DNA of 52,199 nucleotides from Cryptomeria japonica (lineage: Eukaryota; Streptophyta; Pinopsida; Cupressales; Cupressaceae). The stretch spans positions 64,001 through 116,199 of the forward strand of contig NW_026729283.1 of the NCBI RefSeq assembly GCF_030272615.1. Reading direction: 5' to 3'. The notes below the pieces were generated by a model that was not told the DNA's origin, searched no databases, and saw nothing but the letters and a program-made list of their open reading frames with translations. Positions 13,521 to 23,249 of the stretch are shown here, piece after piece. A program made the translations under genes and the position numbers. Position 1 is the first letter of the stretch; each line of letters starts with the position of its first letter.

Positions 13521-13546
13521 CTTTTCAAAGTTTAAATTTTTTATAG

Positions 13547-13870
13547 GTAACATATAGGCTCTGAATTGGGAGAAGGACTAGAAGGACGTACAGAACCCCA
13601 GAACTTGGAGTAGTGCATGTAAAATGGGCAAAAAAGTTGGGTGTAACAAAAGGAAAGGGCACTTCTCAGCAGGAGGGTGGAGGGGCGATTGGGCAAAATG
13701 TAAGGCAAGGCCAATAAGCCAAAAACCGAAAGCAAAACAAATTATGCCTACAACAAACCAAAAAGGGCCTAAATATGTACATGACCATAAGGGCCTTATG
13801 ATGAAGAAGGAGAACATTGCTCAAGTGAAACCATTTATAGTTTGGGAAAAATATATACCTGTGTAGAAAA
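13547..13870 (+). other. Less AT-rich spacer with an 80-codon open frame
   Basis: Between the two pseudogene copies lies about 320 bases with visibly higher G+C than the surroundings. On the plus strand 13624-13866 is open for 80 codons, with a basic product (starts MGKKVGCNKRKGHFSAGGW, ends in FIVWEKYIPV). The frame is broken by a stop just upstream. The basic, Gly/Lys-rich composition could be a nucleic-acid-binding tail from a retroelement, but no motif such as a zinc knuckle is present. Other frames are also open for 60-80 codons, which weakens the coding case. Confidence 0.25.
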
Positions 13871-13904
13871 GAGGATTTGGAAGGCATGACATGATATGAT
13901 ATGA

Positions 13905-16576
13905 AAAGGTGATTTTCTGCTTATTTTATATGGTGACAGCTACCTTTGAATGGTTTTGAATGAATAGAATAACAACTCGTATACTTTTGAACCAAAGTAA
14001 ATAAGGAAAGAGTTTTTAACCAGAAAGCTTTGTAAAGCTATTCGCAATACTAACTACTATTTTTTAGAATTTTCCAATTTAAAATAAAGCCACTATGAAA
14101 TGCCATTCACAACTAATATTCCACAACAATTAAAAAATTTAAATCATCCACCATTTCAACATAAATTCAAAAACTAACATCCATTTCAAAGAATAGAAAA
14201 GCATCCACACACCATAATTCAAAGCTTATGAATATGTGAAAACCACCCATAGTTCCTTTATGTTAAAATAACAGATAAATAAATGCATACAAGTTTTAAT
14301 GTTCTAATGAGAAAAACAAAGTTTTCCCAGAAGATCCTCTGAAATTAACTAATCTACTCATTTATAGGCGTAACCCTCATATCTTTTCTATTTCTAAGAA
14401 ATGGTTACTAAAGATAATGGTCTTGATTATGAACATTTCAAAACAAAAACCTTAAAGGGAAATACAAAACATAAACTTCCTCACAATAGGTAAGGCTACA
14501 AGACCTTCAGGCTCCATCGTTAGGTACCGGGTTCAGCTCTGCAATCTGCCTGTCGATCTCATCTGACTTTTCTTCTTCTTCGACCAGCATCAGCAAGATA
14601 TCTTCAAATTATTCTCAATCAAATATAGTTGCTTGAAAGAATTCAGACATGCTCAAAAGAATGTGCCACTGGGTAAAAGCACAAAACTATATCATGTTTC
14701 AGGCTAACTTATCAGCACAAGTGAATTTAAGTAATTCTAACTAAAAATTAATTTTAGTCAAACATATGGTCTATATAGATTCATTATAGATGATTTATAT
14801 ATGGGCCACAACTTTTCCAATTGGAAGTGTCTACTAAATGTATATTTTATACTACTTTTAGTCTACCTACAAAAAAAACAAAACAAAAAAAAAACTCAAT
14901 GTTTCAACAACTCCTCTTATAAATATTTTTTTTTTTGAAATGTAAAAATACCCTTTTATAGATCTATAAGTGATTTTTCCAAAATATATATCTTTTAATA
15001 TTTTAATTACTTTTTTATATTTTATATTTTATTTTTATTGAAAGTAGGTCAAAAGCACTAAAGTATAAGGTTGATTATCTTGTCAAGAAAAAATACCAAA
15101 ATTTATTTAAAAAAAAAAAATATAATGCATTAGAGAAAAGAATCTATATCAAGATGATATAATTATTTTCTAATTTGGATAAATAATTAAGAAAAAAGGT
15201 GGTGGGAATTGGAAAGAGTTATATTTCAACACATGAAACTTTTTAAATTTATTGAAAAATATATATTCATTAAAAATATTTAAAAATATATATATGCACT
15301 AAAGTTTCAAGTTATCAATATACAAAAAAAATTCAAGAAAAAAAGGTAAAATTCACTAAATAAAGTGTGGCGGCTTGTGTAACTTCAATTTTAGCATTTT
15401 TTTAGCAACTAAATTATAGTGTTTACTTTATAAAAAACTACATTCAAATAATTTTTTAAATTGTTGTTAAAATTACAAACATAAAATAGACATAAGAATA
15501 TAAATTTATATTAGTTTACATCATTTAAAAATTCAAAACATATATTTCACATTCTATTGATTTAATTTAAAAAGTTGAATCAACATTGACCATTTCTTTT
15601 ATAAAAGTGTGACACAACTTTGTACTTTTACTCTACTATATTTGGTTCATATCAGGTTGCAATACGTGACCTCTTCCAACTGGGAGTACCATTTTGCTGA
15701 ATTTAATTATTCGGGTTTCTTCTTGTTGTTAGCTTGTCTAGCAAAAGTTTGTGATTCTCAGCTTGGTCTGCAATGTTATCTAATAGGGTGATGGTCTTCC
15801 TATATTCATTGAAATCAATTTGTTCTTTCCATGCAAAAAACTATAACTATCGGACTATATCTTGTTGCTCTATCTCTGGCCAATTCAAATCTAGATTGTG
15901 GAAAGGCACTTAATCATCATGAGGCAAGACCATTCTGATGCATGTAGACATAACGAAAATTTTCTCTTTTCGCTACCTTTAATGTTTTCCGCAAGACTGA
16001 CAAAATCAAATGAAGTAATGCATGCCACCACCTTTCTTCATATTTGGATTTCTTAAAGACCATTAATGAAGTTACTTCAAAAATATTGCCTTGATTTATT
16101 TCCTAAAAATAATAAATGGCATGGAAATCGACGAGATGGGAGGAGGGATAGCAAGACTATGGTATTCTTATCATTTTGACAGTCCCATTCAATTCCGTCA
16201 GTGCCCAAGAAATACCTATCTGTACCTTTACTCGTGTTTCCATCCAAGGTACCGAAACCACTAGTCTTAATTACACCAAATGTCCTTTCTTAGAACCAAC
16301 AATGTCCTTAAAATTCGAGAGAGAGTTGGACATTCACCACAACATAAGGAGTGTCATAGAGTTGGGAGACCGGACAACTTCATAACTATCAAACTCCTTT
16401 CGAAAGTATCCACAAGACCAACCTCCTAAAGGTGGTGGCTTTATCCAAACTTCCCTAAGTTGGTCAGCCAATTGAGCAGTTCTAAAACTTGAGAACTCCA
16501 CGAAAGAAGTTAAGGAATTCAGTAAACCTGTGATAAGAGCTAAAAAGAGAAAAAGAAGAGGGGGGCAACTTTTCAA
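13905..16576 (-). pseudogene. Intronless-looking pseudogene of unknown identity
   Basis: From 16576 the minus strand opens with MKSCPPLLFLFLALITGLL, a signal-peptide-like hydrophobic start, then LADQLREVWIKPPPLGGWS and GYFRKEFDSYEVVRSPNSM, to a stop at 16334. Coding-like text continues with stops and frame changes (FKDIVGSKKGHL; WWHALLHLILSVL; KEQIDFNEYRKTITLLDNI; ADQAENHKLLLDKL) to about 15640. A TIR element (14671-15634) then interrupts it, and the last stretch ends DEIDRQIAELNPVPNDGA with a stop at 14508-14510. About 600 bases of 3' untranslated-like sequence follow. Coding pieces are contiguous, with no obvious introns, which favours a retrocopy. I do not recognise the family. It is absent from copy B. 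Confidence 0.55.
14671..15634. mobile_element. Candidate TIR element (MITE-like) inside the pseudogene
   Basis: The ends are near-perfect inverted repeats: GGGTAAAAGCACAAA at 14671-14685 and its complement form, TTTGTACTTTTACTC, at about 15619-15633 (13 of 15 match). ACT sits on both sides (14668-14670 and 15635-15637), a possible 3-bp target duplication. The interior is very AT-rich with A-runs and has no reading frame. The sister repeat at 13470-13490 runs straight from GTGCCACT to the downstream sequence without this segment, which is the empty site. The superfamily cannot be fixed; a 3-bp duplication with a GGG start would fit PIF/Harbinger-like elements. Confidence 0.55.
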
Positions 16577-16605
16577 AGTTCAAATTTCTTTGAGTTAACG
16601 CACAT

Positions 16606-17480
16606 CTAACTATTCTAAGACAAGTATAATTACATATTTCCATAATTTTATTTATGCCATGAGCTACTCACGAACCTAATCTTCCATAGAAAAGGAATTC
16701 TTTCTTAAATCCTAGTATGGTGTTGGGACCAACATGAGTGATAAAGAATATTATAATAATTCTACATGTGGATTAACAAGAAATTACACTTAGCACTTGA
16801 CACGCCTTGATTGATGCATTTATGCATTGTGAACTCCTTAAACAATTAGTAAATTTCTTTTTCAAGGATTTAGAGGGATGTCTTCATGGAACATAAGTTT
16901 TTTAGTATCTTATACCTTTATAGAAATGTTCTAATGTTTTTTCCTCCAAACCATCTCCCTCTTCCAATTTTGACTAGATAATTTTGAAGACCACTACTAG
17001 TATTACCTCAATCTCCTAATGATTTCCTATTATTGTTAGTCTCTAATATGACCTAGACAATTGTTACACTCCTCTTCTTATAAACATAACAAATGTTTCC
17101 ATTCCTTTTAGTTTTTTATCCATATAATCCTACCACTATTATAACCATTAGGTTTTCACATTCTCTATTACCTAACTTGCCCATAATTTTTTGGTGTTCA
17201 AGCAAATACATTTTATAATTATTTTAAAATAAGATATAATTCTACTATACTAGTTATTAAAATATGAGATTAATTACTCATTGCCAAATAAGTGGATAAA
17301 GTTTTAAAACTAAAAAGTATCCAAAGGTTTCTTTTGACTCATTTACATGTAACATGAACATGGGATAATGTGCTCACATTATAGCACTCTCATGTTATGG
17401 CTTGGTAGTTGTCTTTTCACTAATAAGTCATAATGCAAGTGTGTAATAATATTTTTACCTTTTCAAACATTTATGGTGTT
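16606..17480. other. Non-coding DNA shared with copy B
   Basis: No gene seen. The stretch aligns well with about 41630-42440; for example TAAATCCTAGTATGGTGTTG occurs in both. This is the first shared sequence to the right of the 6-kb block found only in copy A. Confidence 0.5.
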
Positions 17481-18080
17481 ATCTCTCATGCAAGGCTAAT
17501 TTATACATATCTCTATTGTCTCTTCAAATTATTTTTTATTGAGGTCACCTCTTTAATAAAATTTAATGCGTCTCTAGAGTCATCATCAATACCTCTCAAA
17601 TAGATAGACTTTTTAATTTTGTCATCTAACCCATTTCAACCCCTTCTATTAATAAACAAATATTGGTTTTCATAATCCTCTAAACTCTCATCTTCCATAA
17701 TCCTTTCTATCCCCGACTTTTCCATAAAATTCATTTTATCCAAGAAGAAAAATTCCATTTTATTCCATGTGGCTATGGAAATTGCATTTAATCCTATGAA
17801 ATAACACAAAGATAATTATTTTAAGGTTGATATAAACAAATTCAAATTCTAGATATCATTATCATAATAATAAGTTTGATACAAAACATTAAAATTTAAT
17901 TAGGAATTGGTTAGGATCTTCATATTTTTTCTTATGGAATTTAGGTAAGACATATGGGGATGTTTTTTCATAAGTGTCACATTTTTCTTGGGACTCAAAG
18001 CTATAGGGTATAAATTTTTTTAAAGTCATATGATGCTTTTTTAAAGTCCTATTTTGGTTTTGAAATATATCCTCTAACAA
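17480..18080 (-). pseudogene. Gag-like coding remnant, copy A
   Basis: On the minus strand three peptide runs follow one another: FESQEKCDTYEKTSPYV with HKKKYEDPNQFLIKF (18030-17890); FFFLDKMNFMEKSGIERI with MEDESLEDYENQYLFINRR (about 17760-17645); and LDDKIKKSIYLRGIDDDSRD (about 17625-17560). The pattern (P-F-G-like DP-FL-F, then a helical stretch, then S-EY-F, then L-L-GL-like) resembles a retrotransposon gag capsid region. Copy B has the same peptides at 42441-43060 with mostly conservative changes, so the remnant predates the block duplication. Frameshifts separate the runs. A Ty3-type gag is possible; a cellular protein is not excluded. Confidence 0.4.
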
Positions 18081-18390
18081 CAATTTTAAAATCTATCTTA
18101 TTTTCTAGACTTGATTACACTATTATTTTTAGAAAATGAACTCCTAAATAAACATGGTCTATATGAACCAATATTCTTTTCTTTCTATCTAATTCAAAGT
18201 GGTCATAAAAGAGATCAATTCAAATTGGCTAATTAAAAAATCTATTTTAACTTAAACAAAATGAAATATATTTTAAATAACACCTTTGAAATAAAGTAAA
18301 GCTAACCTAGATCACATGATCTCAAATCTCAACATTCATGAACAAATTTAAAAATTCAAATGATTTCTAAAGTTAATTTTAAAAGGAGAA

Positions 18391-19533
18391 TGTTAGGAAC
18401 CAGGAACGACAACTGAGAGGGGGGGTGAATCAGTTTTAAACTAGTTAAATATATAAATTATAACCCAAATGAAAATTATTCCAACTTAAACTTAGTGTCG
18501 GTAAACCAAACTTAAGTGACGGTAAAACTGATTAACAGTTATAGCAGTACCGATTTAACTTAATGCATGAAACAGAAAGAGAAACAACATCCACAACACA
18601 TGACATAAAGATTTTGATGTGGAAACCATGTAAGGGGAAAAATCATGGTGGGAAACCTTACCCACAATTAGATGATACTACTGCAGATAGTAAGTGTATA
18701 CAAATGAGGTCTGCACATGCAGAAAGACCAACCACCTAGAGCTCACTGCTCAATCACAAAATAGGAGTCACATTGACTACAGTTGGATGGGTAAATCCAA
18801 TAACAATGTACTACCTTGGAATAGCATCTGCAATGCTGGATTCAGTATTGGTTTAAGCTCTGAACATGAGTGCCAAACACCTTCATAACCTTCCTTCAAC
18901 CTTCAGATAATGTCTGCATGATTCGCACAAGGATCTGCTTATTTTTGCTCTTCAATATTCGCACACACTCATACCATACCATGCCATGATCTTCGGTAAG
19001 ATCTTACAATCATTTATACAAAACCTAAGACCTATACACGAGGCCGAATCACTAAAGATATTACAATTAATCAATTACAAATAAGTCTTGATGTGATACA
19101 ATATATCAGCTTCAATACAATATCCAATCAGTAAACCATTTCCCAGACGTGTCATGCTGATCTGAAATAGATATCATGTACTGGTCCATAACCTAGACCT
19201 ATCTGTCAATAAAGGCAAATCTATCAACCCGATTAGATTAATAAACAAAACACCAAACCTAAACATCCAATCCATGTCTTCGACATAACCAAATGATCTT
19301 CAGATGATAACAAGTCATCATCATTGTCGGTGAATAATATAATTTGTCGGTGAACATATACCGGTGACTGTACATAAGCCACTAACCATGTCGGTGAACA
19401 CAATGTGTCGGTTCAACAATAAACCAATATAACCATAGTGCCAAATCAACAATGTAGACCTCCAAGAAGATAAGTGTTAACATCAATGAAAAAACCAATG
19501 CAACACATGACGAAGTCATCCATAATACCAACC
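18391..19533 (-). repeat. 3' LTR of copia element 1
   Basis: It starts TGTTAGGAACCAGGAACGAC on the plus strand and ends ...ACC where the 5' LTR keeps ...ACA. It shares with the 5' LTR the landmark GAGAGGGGGGGTGAATCAG at about 18415. Many differences from the other LTR are CG to TG or CA changes within CGGT motifs, the mark of cytosine methylation and deamination. Confidence 0.95.
19325..19416 (-). promoter_or_regulatory. Short-motif array in LTR U3 (TTCACCGACA type)
   Basis: Written on the plus strand, TGTCGGTGAA(CA) occurs at 19325, 19345 and 19389, a partial CCGGTGACTG at 19361, and TGTCGGTTCAAC at 19406. In element orientation this is a cluster of TTCACCGACA-type boxes about 120-210 bases into the LTR, in U3, where LTR enhancers lie. 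Related GTCGGTAAA and GACGGTAAA boxes are near 18496 and 18519. A regulatory role is inferred from position and repetition only. Confidence 0.4.
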
Positions 19534-19547
19534 ATTTTCCCCTTTGG
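19534..19547 (-). other. Polypurine tract of copia element 1
   Basis: Minus-strand sequence CCAAAGGGGAAAAT lies directly before the 3' LTR, the expected site of plus-strand DNA priming. A second copy (20029-20042) lies in the internal duplication, and a related C-rich stretch followed by TTTGACATCAAATG is at about 20301-20320. Confidence 0.85.
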
Positions 19548-20177
19548 CATTGATGGCAACACTAGATGGAAAAACATATAAGTGCCAAAAACAAAATGCC
19601 AAAAACCAACAATCTCTTAAAATAGATCAATAACAGAAATCAAAACCAAAATACATCTCTCCCCAAAGTACAATGTTTTTCCATAACCTAGACCTATCTG
19701 TCGGTAAAGGCAAATCTATCAACCCGATTAGAACAATAAGAAAAACCCCAAATCAAAACCTCCAATCCATGTCTTTGACATAACCAAATGATCTTCAGAT
19801 GATAACAAGTCATCATCACTATCGGTGAACAATATAACCTATCAGTGAACATATATCGCTGACTGTGCATAAGCTACTAACCATGTCGATGAACACAATG
19901 TGTCTATTCAACAATAAACCAATATAACCATAGTGCCAAATCAACAATGTAGACCTCCAAGAAGATAAGTGTTGACATCAATGACAAAACCAATGCACCA
20001 CATGATGAAGTCATCCATAATATGAACAATTTTCCCCTTTGGCATTGATGGCAATACTAGATGGAAAAACATCTAAGTGCCAAAAACAAAATGCCAAAAA
20101 CCAACAATCTCCCAAAATAGATCAATAATAGAAATCAAAAATAAAATACATCTCTCCCCAAAGTACAATGTTATTCC

Positions 20178-20225
<48 letters not shown>

Positions 20226-20235
20226 GTATATATAC

Positions 20236-20301
<66 letters not shown>
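20178..20301. repeat. TA/CATA microsatellite
   Basis: About 124 bases of TA repeats with scattered GTATA and CATA interruptions, between the end of pol and the duplicated 3' region of copia 1. Long Tyr/Ile reading frames across it on both strands are an artefact of the repeat. Confidence 0.98.
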
Positions 20302-20304
<3 letters not shown>

Positions 20305-20459
20305 CCCCTTTGACATCAAATGCCAAAGCAGTTAAGAATAAAAAATAAAACTTAACATATAGCTAACTACTCCCCCTGAGCAGTAGCTCTCCTTCATCAA
20401 AGTCGGAAAGAAGATTTGTTTGTTAGTCCCTATCGGTTTGATGCCAATCTTCATCATTC

Positions 20460-22199
20460 AAGTCTCTGTCGGTGGGGAAATTACCCCAAGCTACTCTCTA
20501 AGATATTTAAATGTTTCCTTAGGCAAAGGCTTTGTAAAGATATCTGCAATTTTCTCTTTAGTATTCACATAAACCAATCTTACTTCATTTTCTTCAAAAT
20601 TCTCTTTCTAAAAATTGTGCTTAATAGAAACATGCTTTGTCTTAGAGTGAAATACTGGACTCTTTGATATATCAATTGCTAGTCAATTATCACAATGAAT
20701 AATTATTAGTTCTTTGCATTTTACCTTTATATCCTTCAACATTTGTTTGATCCATAATACCTGAGCATAATTAGTTGTTGCTGCAACATATTCTTCTTTT
20801 CTTGTAGATATTGATGTACAAGTCTGCTTCTTGTTGATCCATGCAATTAACCTTCTGCCAAGAAAGATTGCACCTCCAGTGGTACTCTTTATGTCATCTA
20901 CATCTCTTGCCCAATTTGCATTTGTGTATGCACATAACTCAAAATTGTCATCCTTAGGATACCATAAACCAAGATTTGTTATGCCTTGTAGGTATCGGAA
21001 AATCCTTTTAACTGTTTATTCATGATTTTATTTAGGATTGCTTTGAAATCTAGAAATAATACATATTGCATTCATTATATGAAGTTTGGTTTGTGTCAAA
21101 TACAATAATCCTTCAATCATAGATTTGTACCTTGTCAGATTAATAGGAGTTGAATCATCCTTCAATGTCAATTTATCAGTTGTAGTCGTAGGAGTACTTA
21201 CTGGTTTCAAGTTTTCCATACCAAATTTCTTCAAAAGTTCCTTCAAGTACTTTGTTTGACATATGAATATACCTTTATTTGTTTGTGAAATTTACAAACC
21301 TAGAAATGTTTTTTATCTCCCCAATCATAGACATTTCAAATTCTTTTTGCATCTAGTTAGCAAAGTCTTTACATAATCCTTCTTCACCTCCAAAAATGAT
21401 ATCATCCACAAAAACTTCAATAAACAAAATATCATCATTGGTAACTTTGTAATACAAATTATTGCCAGCATTACCTTTATTATCCAAGCTTCAAAAAATA
21501 TTTATCCAATCTAGCATACCAAGCTCTAGGAGCTTGCTTCAATCCATATAAAGCTTTCCTTAACCTGCAAACCATATCCTTATCATCTATCAAAGAAAAT
21601 CCATCCGGTTATTCAATGTAAACTTCCTCTTCTAGATCTTCATTTAAAAATGCACATTTTACATCCATCTAATAAACTTTATAGTTTTTATTAGTTGCAA
21701 ATGCGAGAAATAGTCTATCTGCCTCAATTCTGGCTACCGGTGCAAAAGTTTCATTATAACCAATTCCTTCTTTCTAAGAATAACCTTTACAAACTAATCT
21801 TGCTTTGTTTCTGATAACTTCACCATCCTCATTAAGTTTATTTCTATATACCCATTTAGTTCTAATTAAATTTTTGTCTTTAGGTCAGGGAACCAATATC
21901 CAAGTATTATTCTTTTCAATCTGTTCTAATTCTTCTTCCATTGCTATTATCCAATGTTTGTCCTGACATGCTTCAATAATAGATGCTAGTTCAACTTGAG
22001 AAATTAAACATACCTCTTCATTTGCCAATCTTCCTCTAGTCTTAACACCTTGATTCTTATTTCCAATTATCTGATTCTCTAAATGATTCAGTCTTACATA
22101 CCTAGGTTTATTCTGATTTACACTCACATGTTGTTGATCTTCAATCACAATTGAGTTTTTTGATGATGTTAGTGTGACTGGATCTTCACTCTGGACCAA
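20460..22199 (-). pseudogene. pol: Copia 1 reverse transcriptase and RNase H, broken
   Basis: The conserved lead-in to copia RT (EACQDKHWIIAMEEELEQIE) is at 22000-21915. It is followed by fragments of fingers and palm, the catalytic FVDD box (about 21395-21410) and the stretch GLLYLTQTKLHIMNAICIIS near 21100. RNase H fragments extend to about 20470, including TKEKIADIFTKPLPK and a terminal GVISPPTE. The product would copy element RNA to DNA and remove the RNA strand inside cytoplasmic particles. At least ten stops and frameshifts interrupt the region, including within the palm, so no active enzyme can be made. The same terminal motifs are seen in copia 2, which places both in related lineages. 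Confidence 0.9.
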
Positions 22200-22282
22200 T
22201 GCAATCTATGTTGGTTCATTTATAATAATTTCAACTACCGGTTCTACAAATCTTGAATCTCCTCTAAAATGTTCATCTAACT

Positions 22283-23247
22283 TCACATTAGTACTTTCAA
22301 TGATTTTCTGCAATCATTTATTATAACATCTATATGCCTTGCTTGTAGATGAATAACCAAGAAATGTCCCTTCATCACTTCTAGGATCAAATTTACCAAT
22401 ATACTCATTGATCTCCTAATATAGCATTTGCTTCCAAATATTCTGAAGTATTTAAGAGTAGGACTATGACCAAACCATAGTTCATAAGGGGTCTTACCGG
22501 TTTCACTTTTGATGTGAACTCTGTTGAAAGTATAAACTATTGTATTCACTGCTTCTCTCCAATACACATGTGATGGGTTTTGCTGCATCCAAAATAGTTG
22601 TGTTCTTCCTTTCCACAACTCCATTATGCTGGGGTGTCCGAGGTGCTGATAGTTGTCTTTTGATTCCATTCACTTCACAAAATGCATTAAATTCTCTAGA
22701 TGTAAATTCTCCTCCTTGATCTGATCTCAAACATTTTATTTTCTTTCCAGTTTCATTCTCTACCATTGCCTTGTATATCTTGAATTTCCCAAAATCTTTT
22801 GATTTCTCCCTGAGAAAGGTAACCCAACACATTTTAGAATAATCATCAATTATTAGCATAAAAAATCTATCACCTTGAAGACTTTTTGTTCTTGTTGTAC
22901 CACAAAAATCAGTATGAATTAAATCAAGAATATTATTGGATTTCTCAGTAATGCTCTTGAATGTTGTTCTAACTTGTTTTCCCATTTGGCATTCCTTACA
23001 TACCGGATTATGAGGTTTCACAATATTAGGTAAATCCCTTACTACCTTAGTTGAACTGATCTTTACAATGCAATCAAAATTCACATGACAGAGTCTCTTA
23101 TCCCATAACCAACTTTCATCAATGTGTGCAATCAAACATGTCTTATCACTGGTATTCAAGTGAAAGATATTACCTTTAGTTTGATTACCGATTGCAATAT
23201 CCAATCTAGTTTTGTTTATGATTTTGCATTTTCCATTCTTGAATTGT
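22283..23247 (-). pseudogene. Copia 1 integrase, catalytic set intact then frameshifted
   Basis: In the frame beginning at 23204 the zinc-binding part reads LWDKRLCH...CKECQMGK. The usual first histidine (WH) is replaced by Asp, leaving an incomplete HHCC site. The catalytic core is complete: Asp in IHTDFCG (22908-22910), Asp in RSDQGGEF (about 22719-22721) and Glu in GVVERKN (about 22611-22613), with 35 residues between the last two. Near 22560 the frame shifts and the conserved YWREAVNTIVYTFNRV and KTPYELWFGHSPTLKYF continue in another frame, with a second shift near 22420. The family joins element DNA to the chromosome. The stop at 23248-23250 separates this part from gag-protease in an otherwise continuous frame. 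Confidence 0.92.
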
Positions 23248-23249
23248 AA

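Larger units (their letters stand above)
19184..20173 (-). repeat. 495-bp tandem duplication of copia 1 3' end (PPT plus U3)
   Basis: 19184-19678 and 19679-20173 are direct repeats. For example, TCCATGTCTT is at 19271 and 19766, exactly 495 apart. Each unit holds about the first 350 bases of U3, the polypurine tract, and about 140 bases of sequence upstream of that tract. The inner unit keeps the canonical ...ACA LTR end at 20028 and its own polypurine tract. The 5' LTR has only a single version of this sequence. The duplication therefore lies outside the 5' LTR and could have arisen during reverse transcription or by later unequal exchange. Confidence 0.9.

Noticed and set aside
10635-16600. 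Helitron identity for the block found only in copy A
   Set aside because: I found no TC start, CTRR end or terminal hairpin at the edges, so the call was not supported.
18694-18888. Open frame with a sister at 24949-25143 giving similar 64-residue products
   Set aside because: Both lie at the same position of the two copia 1 LTRs, so similarity reflects the LTR repeat, not a conserved gene.
20077-20319. Open frames on both strands coding long Tyr/Ile runs
   Set aside because: They are translations of the TA/CATA microsatellite at 20178-20301 and have no independent support.
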